Assembly: GCA_006384855.1 (NCBI GenBank)
Contig: VCJN01002744.1
Coordinates: 62,001 to 126,000 of the forward strand
Length of the DNA: 64,000 nucleotides
Reading direction: 5' to 3'
From: Tetraselmis striata
Lineage: Eukaryota; Chlorophyta; Chlorodendrophyceae; Chlorodendrales; Chlorodendraceae
Position 1 is the first letter of the stretch. The number at the start of each line of letters is the position of its first letter. Shown in pieces: positions 47,467 to 58,200 of the stretch. Position numbers and translations under genes: made by a program. The notes under the pieces are model-generated. The model was not told where the DNA came from. It saw only the letters and a program-made list of their open reading frames with translations, and did no database searches.

Positions 47467-50400
47467 GAGGTCAACAACTACTACATCAATGAAGACAATG
47501 GAGCCCAAACGCAAGATGAGCTGGGCGACACGCCGCCAGAGGACGTGGCGGAGGCCAACGAGGGGGCGGACGACGCCGGTGATGGAGGCGATGGCGGTGA
47601 TGGAGGGGCGGGTGGCGGCGATGGAGGCGGTGATGGCGGCGATGGCGGGGAAGCGGATGGCATGGACATGTATGGTGGCGCCGGCCCGATGGACCTGCCG
47701 GACGGCAGCAACGAGGGCGAGCGAACGGCGCCGGTAGAGTCCGGTGATGTCCGCTCGAAGCGGGCGCGTCACGTCGCCTGCTGGGACGAGGCAGCCTGGG
47801 AGGAGGAGGCCGTGCGGCTGTGGTTTGAGCGCCGCTGGGCCGATATCCTGGAGGCCGCCGACACGCAGCTGCTGGGCGCCGTCCGCGTGCTGCCCTTCGA
47901 GCGTCAGGCCATGGCGCTGCCGTCCAGGAAAGCCGCCACCAGCGCGCGCTGCACTCTGGTCACTCAGGTAGCGCACGGCAATCCTCACAGACGTCCAAGC
48001 CCCGCGGCCCAGATCTCGGTGGACTCAATTCCACCAATACGGGAAAAGCTTATCGGTCACTCGTCGAACCAGATCAATATTGTCCCAATCACTGTCGGCC
48101 GATCATATTAGTTTGGCGTCCCCGTCTTTCTCGTGTTAATCGCCCCCTCGTCGGCTGTCTGCGATGTCGAAAATGCTTTGTAGGTTGATACTGTGGGTTT
48201 GCCCGAGAAAATAACGTTATCCAAGCCCTCAAACAATGCCAGCCCCAATCATCTGGTAGCAGTCGGCTCTCGACGCTGAATTTCGACCGCTGAGAGGCTG
48301 ATATGTAGCTGGTAGGCTTGTAGACTATGGTCCCCGGAGCGGCAACGACTCCTCGGGACTGTCCGCAACAATCGTCTCAAATCTCGCCCTTGCTTTCGCC
48401 CCATCTGCTATCCCGTGGTTATCGCAGGCCAGCCTGGACCGCGCTCAGCAGATCAAGGCGCAGGCCGCTGCGTGGGGCGGCCGCATCAGCCTGGCGCTCT
48501 ACATCGAGGCGCCGCGCGGGAGCGCCGCCTCTGCAGACATTCTGGCTGACGTCGCTGCGCTCCACGTCGCGCTGGAGGCCGGCCCCGCGGCGGTGGACAT
48601 CAGCCTGCTGTGGGCGCTGCCTTCCGATGGCGCCACCGTGCCGTACGACACCATGTACCCTGTGAATGCGCTGCGCAACCTCGCGCTGTCGGCCGCCACC
48701 ACGGAACTCGTCTTCCTTCTCGACATCGACTTCCAGCCCTCGCAGGTGCGGCCCCCTCCGCGGAAGCTCTGAGGAAGAAACGACCGCAGCGTATCCCGAT
48801 AGCCCAACTCCATCTCGCGTGCTCGACGTGGAACTCCTCGACGCACCAGCATCAGCGTACAGCTCGCACCCAGACGATGAAATACTATTCGTAAATGATG
48901 TGATTAATCATGACGGCCGCAAGCTAAGATATCGGTCCATTTTGGTGCCCAGGGGCTGCTGGAGGCGGTCGAGGGACGCGTCCCGCAGTGGAACGTCACG
49001 TCTCGGGCGGTCCAAGCCCTGGTGGACGCGTCCGCCCAGGATCGGCGCGAGATGCTGGTGGTACCAGCCTTTGAGGTGGCTCCCGAGGATGAGGCGGGCC
49101 CGCACGCTGCTGCCACCAGGGTCCAATGCATGCCGCGGCAGAAGCGCCGCCTCGCTGCGCTCGTCAAGGCCGGCAAGGCGTATGGCTTCCATGTCGGCCA
49201 CTTTCCTCAGGTGACTGAAAATCCTGCTGCTTAGTACCTTTTATGGCCGACGTCGACATCGACGTCCTGCTCTGTAGCTCCACAGTGCTCGATGGATTTG
49301 ACGTCGGTATCGGCGATCCGCCTCGTTCTCAACACGTCACTCCGGCCTCAATACTCACGACGTCGCCGGAAACTCGAAAAACGACGCACATCGACGCCTT
49401 GACTTTTGCTCATCTCATCGGCCCCTCACAGACGACTAACCAGCCATAACCGACCACCTCCCCGTTTCTTCTCTCGCCACTTCCCTCCCCGGTCGAATTT
49501 TGCCGCTGCGCAGGGCCACAGCCCGACGGACTTCTCGCGCTGGCTGGCGTCGCGCGCGCCATACGCCGTGCAGTTCAACGAGTACTACGAGCCGTACGTG
49601 ATCGCAGCGCGCCGTCTGGTGCCGCCGTACGACGAGCGCTTTCGCGGCTACGGCATGAACAAGGTGTGCCGCGCTCGAGACCCTTCGAGCCCCCTCCCCC
49701 CCCCCTCCCTTTGCAACCAAGAAACATGCTCCCGGTTTACAAGCTCACCCACTAATCTCTCTCCATTTTCAAAGACAGAATGATAACATCACAAACATCT
49801 CCGCCATCATTTCCAACACATCTAGCCCGCAATATCCCGGCCTCAGTACAGAAGCTGTGCCGTTTGCAGTATACCGGCACATGATTGACAGCATGCTGCT
49901 GCGCCTGCTGCTGACAAGGCAACTGCGTAGCTAACGAAGTTTACTTCCTGCCTTTTGCCGCTAATGCAATACATAACACCCAATACCTATCCGATCCAGC
50001 GCAACACCAGCTGCGGATGGGGTCCTCCCCTCATGCGCGCTGCCTGGCAGCACTACTGACCCCCCTTCGACCCTCTCGCCCTCCTGCCCCCTCCTTTGCC
50101 AGATCTCCCACCTGTATGCCTCGGCGGCAGCGGGCTTTCGCTTCACGGTGGCTCCAGAGGCATTCGTGGCGGCGTTTGAGCACAAGAAGTCGCGCAGCTG
50201 GCAGGCCACGTTTGGCTCCGACGCGCGCGCGGAGCAAAAGGCGAGCTGCCCCGCTGAGCCGCCGCCCCCTGCATGCCGCCACCCTTCCGCCCCTCCGCCC
50301 AATCGACCTCCTAACTGCCTCTGCCCCCATCGACGCCTCTGTGTTCAGAACTATGCCCTGGCTCAATACATCATCATCCACAAAGTAACGACCACCGTAG

Positions 50401-50998
50401 CACTCCTGGCGCATGTAATCCGCATACATGCGGTACCGACGCGGTAACAACAACAGTACGGAGTGACCTTGCCTGTCAGAGGTCAAATCTAGACGAAACT
50501 ATGGTTCCAATTGTAGGTCGCATGCACGCCCAACATGAGGCTTATAATAACAAGGTTTGTATCGGTGCGCCGGCACACGCAGATGAAGCGGCGTGTATCC
50601 GTTACGCAGGAATACCGATACATGAATCGCCGCGACCTCATCAGCGCGGTCCGTATTGAGCCGCACCTGCGCGCATCGATCCCCTTTGCGAATTCGCACA
50701 CTGAATAAACCCTGTGCCGACGCGCCCGCCTGCGCAGGTCCGCATCTCGGCGCTGTACCGCCGCTTCAAGCAGGAGCTGCGCTGCGTGCCGGGGGCGCTT
50801 GACCCCCTGGAGCGCCCTCGCGCCACGCCCTCCAAACCCGGAGACGAGACCGCCGGTACGAGCCGCGCCGCTGCGTCCTCCGTCCCGCCGCCCACGCTGC
50901 CGGGCGGGAAGCGGGGAGCGCCGATGGTGGCGCCTGCCTACGGGCTGTGCAAGCGCCAGCAGCTGGATCCGGCGGCCCGAGAGGGTTGCGCTCGTTGA
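47467..50998 (+). CDS. GT49-type glycosyltransferase (LARGE/B4GAT1-like)
   Basis: Seven exons join in phase: 47467-47967, 48428-48745, 48953-49210, 49514-49663, 50103-50240, 50349-50384 and 50738-50998 (stop). Signatures of family 49 are present: TLVTQASLDRAQQIKAQAAA (the exon junction falls after TLVTQ), the DXD-type metal site in FLLDIDFQPSQ, MLVVPAFEV, RAPYAVQFNEYYEPY, DERFRGYGMNKISHLYASAA and FTVAPEAFVAAFEHK. GT49 enzymes such as B4GAT1 and the second domain of LARGE add glucuronic acid in the Golgi lumen; the alga's acceptor is unknown. The first exon begins EVNNYYINEDNG and a Gly/Asp repeat before the enzyme part, so it seems to continue an upstream protein. The intron after 50240 uses a GC donor (AAG|GCGAGC). 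TGTAA elements follow at 51112 and 51131. Confidence 0.85.
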
Positions 50999-51360
50999 GC
51001 GGACGGCAATAAGGTGATGCGCCCTCCAGCCAGGGGGACGCGCAGCCCGCCCGCGCGACTGTGTCACCGGAAGGAAAGCTGCAGCTTCTCGTGCCCATCC
51101 CTTTGACGCCGTGTAACCACTCCCACTGCATGTAAGGATCATCCCCTTGTTTAACTCTCGTCCCCTGCCTGCTCGAAGCAGCCCAAGACAGCTTGGCACA
51201 GCGGCCACGGCGCGTGCTCGAGTGTAATGTATTCGTGCACCGAGGGCTAATGGAGGACCAGAAGGAATAGGTTCCAGTAGAGCGAAGAGCCGCTAGCGAC
51301 GCTCTCGTAGAGGACTTGACACCTACGGGAGGGATGCGCTCTGCTCTGCTGAACCGGCAC

Positions 51361-51421
<61 letters not shown>

Positions 51422-51534
51422 GATGCAATCAAGACAACACTGGGGACGCTACCCCACTGCGCCCCCCAGCGGTCAAAGCGGGCGGGGCGGCACAGCGGCG
51501 GCACGTCAACCGAGACATGGCAGGCTTCTTTTTC
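50999..51534. other. 3' flank of the GT49 gene
   Basis: Contains TGTAA at 51112-51116, 51131-51135 and about 51222, and the GA microsatellite. No gene is supported. Confidence 0.55.
51365..51417. repeat. (AG)n microsatellite
   Basis: About 26 uninterrupted AG units downstream of the GT49 gene. Confidence 0.97.
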
Positions 51535-51985
51535 CGCCACCGGGGCGGGACTGGCGACAGTAGTGAAACCCTTGCAGCGTCCCTACGACAGGCGTTTCGG
51601 CAGCGATCCAGTTAATACGGAAAGCCCTGGGTAGGCAACGCTCCGTTATAGTCAACAAGCAAATTGCCGAAGTAGTCCGCAAGAATACTTTTAAGAGGCC
51701 AATGACGGAATTTCCAACACTGTTAGATCACCGTCTAAATAAACACTGCAATCAAAATACCAGGCACTGGCCACGAAAGGTCTGCCCTATCCGTTTAGGC
51801 GTCGGACCATTCGAGTAGGGGCAAGCTGCATCCCGCGGAGCAAAGCATTTCGGGATTGCGCTAAATGTGCAACAAAATATAGGCAAGATGAGGGAGGGCC
51901 CGACGACGACGACGGGAGGATATCTGGAAAATTTTCCCACTCCCAGCAGTAAAATCCAGGGCGGCGTGAAGGGAGGGAGGGACGT
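51535..51985 (-). mobile_element. 5'-truncated, diverged LINE copy
   Basis: The complement of the LINE 3' end is recognisable by GTGAAACCCTTGCAGCGTCC, AAAGCCCTGGGTAGGCAACG, GACGGAATTTCCAACACTGT, AATACCAGGCACTGGCCACG, AGGGAGGGCCCGACG and AAATCCAGGGCGGCGTGAAG. The match ends near 51985, inside the C-terminal coding region of the element. Divergence from the copy at 55280 is visible throughout, including in the terminal CCCGGGACAGG motif, so this is an older insertion. Confidence 0.85.
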
Positions 51986-52785
51986 GGCAATGCTCTCAAC
52001 ATACAGTCAGAGCGCACGCGGCTCGGATTCGAAAGTGGCGCGTAGTTGGATGTGCGACTTGTGGCGTTTGCTGTGGCAGTTTGTCACCAGATCGGTCACG
52101 CCGCAGAAACCAACGTCGAGGACCTGTCGCGGATGACGGAAATGAGAACATGGTTGAGTATAAACTACGGGCGCCGGCCTGACCCGACTACAAGAACGCC
52201 ATTTTATTTTAAAAGCTCGAACAAAAATGGGATATTGACGAACGTTCTCAATTATCGTAATGATATCGTGATATATTCGTCTGACTAGGGACGTGGCGCA
52301 TTTTTGTTATATTTTTCTTTTAGTCGGGTCGGCACCCGCCCCGGACACGCTGATTCTGCTGTCGTGCATCTGATTGCCATGCCGCGCTGTGCGCTGGCTA
52401 CTGACCGCTGTCGCCACATGACGCCAGTTCGCTTGGTGCGCGACGAGGCGGCGGGCTGCATAACCAAGGTCCGGGGTTCGCCTCGCCTGTCCCCGCCGTC
52501 ACTTGTCTGTTACCAGCAGCTGCCGCTCGTGTCGGGGTCGGACCTGCACGCCGCCGGTCGGCGCACAACCCGTGCTGTGTGAGTTGAGCTCACCGCCCGC
52601 CAAAAGGTCTCAAAAGTCTACCGGTGTGGGCGTGCGATGCGTTAAATGGCGCGATCGGCTGTAATGGCGGTGCCCCCCACAGGTTGAATCCACACCAAGT
52701 GTGGTGGAGGGGAGGACACCACGGCATCCCTGACTTGCTGCTGCTCGCTCAGCATTGCACTACCAATCTGTGATAGGGTTACTAC
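51986..52785. other. Intergenic, no supported gene
   Basis: Short frames only (52304-52582 +, 52285-52467 -). No domain, RNA gene or clear repeat seen; part may be further decayed retroelement sequence next to the gypsy relic. Confidence 0.4.
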
Positions 52786-53070
52786 CTCGACAACCAATAC
52801 GCATTTTGAGAGAGCCATCAGCCTTGCGGGCAAACAGAACATTCGCAACAAACGGAGAATAGCTAGGCCTGATCCATGACTTCTCCAGCCATTGCTCAAG
52901 CTGTGACTTCAGCTATTGAAGTTCAGCTGGAGACAACCGATGTACGTGGCCCTTTGGAGGTTGGGCATCATCAAAGCGAATCGCAAGGCGGCGCATCGAT
53001 GCAGGGCGAGGTGCCAGTGGTCGCCCCCTTGAAGGGGGGAGGGGGGGGGGACTATTGCCCATTGGCGGCG
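52786..53070 (-). pseudogene. Ty3/gypsy reverse-transcriptase relic
   Basis: On the minus strand the frame reads PKGHVHRLSPAELQ, a TAG stop, then LKSQLEQWLEKSWIRPSYSP and FVANVLFARKADGSLKMRIGC. This is the start of the reverse transcriptase of Ty3/gypsy LTR retrotransposons, where a RLSPxEL linker precedes the L-x-KGWIRPSxSPxxxPVLFxxKKDGxLRMCIDYR block. The in-frame TAG, the Gly-Cys where Asp-Tyr is usual, and the loss of all following motifs show an inactive fragment. I see no LTRs nearby. Confidence 0.75.
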
Positions 53071-53314
53071 AAGGCAGACATCCGGCACGACATCCGGCAC
53101 GGTGCACAAGTTGCTGATGCATTTGCGCTGTCACATCGCGCCAAATCATAGCATACATATACCGCACGGTCTTACAGCGCCGGGCGCTCAGCTTGTCTGC
53201 GATACGCGGTGCACTGAGGGTCCGCAGACCCCTCCTCATGTGCCAAAATGCGCGCATAATATGCATGCGCCCTGGGGGGAAGGGGGCATGGCGCTCCTGG
53301 CGGCAGCAACAGCC

Positions 53315-54758
53315 CTACGGGTACTCGTCCGAGTTTTGGGACGCCATCGGGTTGTCATCCGCCGTCCACTCCGCAAACGCGGGCTGGCTGTGCCGCCGCC
53401 ACAGGAAGACGCCGCCGACGACCAGCGCGATGAAGGCCAGGGCGCCAAAGATGCCGCCCACGATCGCCCCCGCGCGCGAGCCCTGCGTCGTGGCCTCCGA
53501 GTCCAGCGTGCGGCGGCTGATGTAGCCGGAGGCATCCATCATCTCGGCATCCACACCTGAAAGGAACAACGGGAGCCGATGCCGTTAGGTCCAGCGCTGA
53601 AGTCTTACATAATGCCACGGGCGAGCCGTACAGGTACATTGCCTGTATTCGGCGGCAAGATGTGAAAACGTCACCGAGTCGACATCGGTGACGACTTGGG
53701 GTGAGGAGGTGCCGAGTGGCAGCAGCAGCGTCCAGTGCCTTATTGTGAAGGGCATGTGCACCCTCTGGCGTGATTGCGAGCGCTGCAGGGCACGGGTGCA
53801 GTGCCCGCGGCTACTCGCACCTGACGACTCCAGGCCGATGCACCACGTGGACTCCCAGTCCTTGAAGCTCTGGAACTGCTGGTGAACCCACAGCGCGTCG
53901 CGCTCCGACTCGAACCTGGCGTACAGCCCCCATGTGGCGCGTGCCTTGCAGCAGCAGGTGCCCTCAACGTCGGGCTCGGCGCCGGGGACGCACATCTGCG
54001 CGAGATAGGTGTGCGTAGGTGTTAGCGACTCTGTACCCAGCGGCTTACAATGCCACCTTCCTTGTGCCTCTGGGACCCTTCTAGATGAACAAAAAGACTT
54101 CTGGAGATACCGTCTTGACTTCTCGACATCCTTCGTCCCACAAAAGCCCCCGCCGAGGAGCGCCACTGCGCCTCCACCTTCTCGGCAGCCCAGGCAGGAC
54201 CCTGTCGGTGCCCAGGCAGGTACTGTGAACCCAGCGGCAGGAAGCATCGTACCGGGCGGGCATGCTTGAGATGATTACGCTGGTAAGGCCACACCAGGTC
54301 GAGCACGGTCTCGTTGGCGGCCGCGGGCGCGACCGCCTGGCGGTCCTGGAAGAGGTCCCACGCGCTCCGGCCGTTATTCACCGGAAAGTACTCGCCCTGT
54401 GCTCGCGACGCCCCGCACCCAGCGGGCGAGTCAGCGACCGCCAGTACCCAGCGCCCCCAAGCCAGGCGCGCGCGCCCCCGCAAGAAGCGGCATGCGGCGG
54501 TGCCTTACGCTGTGCGAGTACTCGTACCTGAACGCGGGCGCGCAGCTCGTCCAGGGTGGCGATGGCGGCCTCGTCCGAGACGCACGCCTGGAAGTGCGCC
54601 CACGTCGAGAAGTACAGCTTGTCCACTACCCACGCGCCCGAGTTCCACACCGGCTCCCTGGACAGCTCGTCGGCCGTCTCTGGATTGAAGAGGCAGTCGC
54701 TGGCAGGCACGAGTGCGCACAGCGACAGCAGCACCGCGGCGGCCCAGAGGCGAGCCAT
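53315..54758 (-). CDS. Type I single-pass membrane protein of unknown function
   Basis: Four minus-strand exons join in phase to give 249 aa: 54758-54528, 54396-54295, 53995-53821 and 53556-53315. The N-terminus MARLWAAAVLLSLCALVPAS is a clear signal peptide. The lumenal/extracellular part has Cys residues spaced for disulfides (HFQACVSDEAA, VPGAEPDVEGTCCCKARATW, STWCIGLESS). A transmembrane helix follows (GAIVGGIFGALAFIALVVGG) with WRR on the cytosolic side and a short acidic tail ending NSDEYP. I do not recognise the family. The donor after exon 2 (CTG|GTGTGG) is the least certain; CAGC|GTAATC six codons later breaks the frame. An upstream in-frame extension to 54920 through a C run is not credible. 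Confidence 0.7.
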
Positions 54759-55141
54759 GCCGCCGGCGAGTCCTGCACGTCGCCAGGGACGCCGGCCGCA
54801 CGCAGCTTCTGTTAGTTGCAAAAAAGTTGAAAAGTGTTCCAGGACGAGCCATGTTTGCGACAGGTTACCGCGAGCGCGCGGGGGGGGGGGGGGGGGGGGG
54901 GGGCGCTGTGAACCATCCAAGGTTCACGAGGGGCGAGCGGAACTGACCTGGGGCTTTGATGCGAGTCAACCGGCCGAATAGTGGGGCAGGCCGCCAGCAG
55001 GTCGTGTGAGGAGTGGCTGTGCACCAACTCCGCTGGTGGTGCAGGATTAGTAGTGTGACAGCAGATCGGCTCGCTTCCGCGCACGCAGCACTCCACTGCT
55101 TGACTTTTGGTCAGCAGCAGTCGTAGCGACTACCGTAGCGC

Positions 55142-55200
55142 TCCGTTATAGGGTTTCACTGGTGCCAGTCCTGTCCCGGGGGCGAAAAAACAATAAAAAA
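55142..55200 (+). mobile_element. Very short LINE insertion with target-site duplication
   Basis: Only the last 35 or so bases of the LINE (AGGGTTTCACTGGTGCCAGT through CCTGTCCCGGGGGC) plus the A-rich tail GAAAAAACAATAAAAAA are present. They are flanked by identical 11-mers ACCGTAGCGCT at 55131-55141 and 55201-55211. It faces the large LINE copy tail to tail. Confidence 0.88.
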
Positions 55201-55251
55201 ACCGTAGCGCTAGCGATGGGCCGATGGCGGTCAGACAGTCAGCGATAGAGG

Positions 55252-58200
55252 TTTTTTTCTTTTTTTTTCTTTTATTTTCGCCCCCGGGACAGGACTGGCA
55301 CCAGTGAAACCCTTGCAGCGTCCCTACGACGACGGCCGTTTGGGCAGCAATCCAGTTACGGAAAGCCCTGGGTAGGCGACGCTCCGTTATAGTCATCAAG
55401 CAAATTGCCGAAGCATTTCGCAAGACTAATTGAAGGCCAGTGACGGAATTTCCAACACTGTTGGATCACCGTCTAAAACACTGCCATCAAAATACCCGGC
55501 ACTGACCACGAAAGGTCCGCCCTACCCGTTTGGGCGTCGGCCCATTCGAGTAATGCGAGTTGGGGCAAGCCCCAACCCGCGGAGCAAAGCATTTCGGGAG
55601 TGCGATACATGTGCAACAAAAAAGGCAATGTAAGGGAGGGCCCGACGCCATAGCTGGAAAAATTTCCCATTCCCAGTAAAATCCAGGGCGCCGTGAAGGG
55701 AGGGGGGGACCCCACCCAAAATAAAGGCAGTTAAGTCCTCAGGCGTTGACGCACTAACCTGACTACTAATAAAATCCCTGAACTCCGGAACTAACAACCC
55801 AAAATTATGACGGTGATACCCCCACCGCGGGCACTCCACCAACATATGTTCGATAGTCTCAGATTCACCTCCGCCGCATGCATGCAGGGCAGTGTTCAAG
55901 GAACCGCTCAGGCATGGCATGAATCCGGGCCAATCGGCGGGCAGTGGGAAATACTCGGGTGCGTAATTGTATCATAATGTGCAACCCGGCCACCACCCCC
56001 GCGGGGACACCCACACTGTACTGTGGCAACGGGTTTGACGCATAGGACGCCTGGACATATATACCCCAGGTGTTATTGCGTGCTAACGATACCGACGATT
56101 CGTAACGCGCCCACACCGATGCCTTTACTAGTTTAGCGGCATCGCGCGCGGCTAGTGACCTCCACTCAAGTGGAAGGTGCGCCCCCTCAGCTAGCCCTAC
56201 GTTCGCCCTAGCTAGTCGATCTAACCACCGCACAGTCCCCGACGTCCACGTGTTAGGGCGCGCCCGACTTGGCTGATCTACGAAATGGGTTATACATGTA
56301 TTCAAGTCGGATGCTTTAAGGAACGCCCGAGCCCGTGCCGCAGCGGCCGTAGCCTCTATGGGCGCAATATCCAATTCCCGCATCATCGGTGCAGTGGCTA
56401 CCCCAGGGGAGTTTTTACCTACCCCAATGAGGCAACGCAAGCACTGATTGAGTACAGTTTGTAATTTATTTGCGCCGCTAGTTCTATCCATGCCCCATAC
56501 TTCACATACATAAGTTAAAACCGGCAGTACGCAGGTTTTAAAAACCGACACACGCACATTAATAGGGATTATGTCCCGTCCACCGACTAATACCGAATCG
56601 AGCGCCTCAATAGCGCGTTTACCCTTCTTAACCCGGTCGTCTACTATGTGTTGCATACCTAAATCCGACTTAATGACCGTACCCAAGTACCTATATTCAT
56701 TTACAACCGGTACCCGTTCCCCCCCAAGCTGCCATCGGGCAGCTTGTTCGCGTAACGCGGTCTCGTCGGAATATCGGCCTAATGCCATCACCCCACACTT
56801 AAGTACCCCAAACCCCATAAAATGATCCTCCGCCCATTGCGAGAAGTGGGCGAACATGGCATGCAGGTTATCGAACGAGCCTGTGATACCAACAGCGTCG
56901 TCCGCGTATAACTGACCTGGCACCCTTAGTGGTTGCCTTGCCGCTAATGTGTCAGTGCACCCTGGTACATCACATCCTAGATGTTCTACCCCATCGAATA
57001 TATCGTTAATGAATATGTTAAATAGGATGGGGGAAGCGGGGCATCCCTGTCGGAGGCCACGCTCTATGGGTATGGGGTCTGATAGTGTTCCCGGGGCCAC
57101 CCCTGTCTTGACCCGTACCATACTATCCATGTATAAAGTTTTAATGAAGGTAAGCATATGACCCGAAACTCCTATGGCTTGTAGTTTTAGGAATAAAAGC
57201 TCATGAGGTACGGTGTCATATGCCTTCCTAAAGTCAATAAAACCCGCGTACGTGGGTAGACCTGCCGCTTGGCGACGAGCCGCGATATCGAACAAGCTGG
57301 CGACTTGCATGGGGCCCTCCTCATTCCGCATAAAACCCGCTTGCCAACGGCGGATTATCCCTTTAGCTTGGCAGACGTCTTGCAAGCGTTGGGAAATGAT
57401 GGTCATAAGGAGTTTCATAGCGGCACCCATAGTCGAAATACCCCTATAATTGTCCATAACGGCCGCGTCGCCTTTCTTGGGCACCGATACTATGGCCGAG
57501 CTACGCCACTGCTGGGGGATATAGTTCTTAGTCCATATCCCGTTAATTAAGGCCAGCAATGCCTTGCCAAAATGGCTATTCGGGGCGTATATCGCCAATT
57601 TTAAAGCCTCTGCAGTGATCCCATCCTGCCCCTGGGCCTTATTATTTTTTAAACGCCTAAGAGCCTTGACTAGTTCCTCCCATGTTATATGCCCATTAAT
57701 CCCGTTTAGTGCGGGGGCAATGGGTGGGGATGTACCGTGTCGGTGTTCCCACGCCGCACGGTATATCGCAACCCGTTGTGCTAGGGGGTGGGGGTCACGC
57801 AACAGCTCCCGATAGTGCCGCGCCCAGCACGCATTGATTTCGCCCGGCTCGGTATGAAGTACCCCCGATACCGGATCGCGTACTGGCTGGTCGTTCGCGC
57901 CCTCGAATGAACCCTGCCCCTTACGGAGAGAGCGCGCCCACTTCCAGAACTCCCGTCTCCCACCACCCTTCTTAAAATCCTGAACCGCTTTTAGCACGGC
58001 CCGCTCCCTCTGCCGGCGGCGGTTATTACGTACTAGTGTCCGGACCCTATGCCGTGCAGCAGCATAATGTGCCGACGCTAGAGCGGCATCCCGAGGGCCC
58101 CTAGTCCCCCGGCACGCCATAAAGGCCATGCGCCGACGATTAATCGCACCTAGGATAGACCGTTGGAGCGGCGGCCCTAGGCCACGACGCCTGGGCTTGG

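Noticed and set aside
53599..53700. Minus frame TDVDSVTFSHLAAEYRQCT between exons of the membrane protein
   Set aside because: Joining exon 53995-53821 directly to 53556-53315 keeps phase and signal, so this segment is best read as intron.
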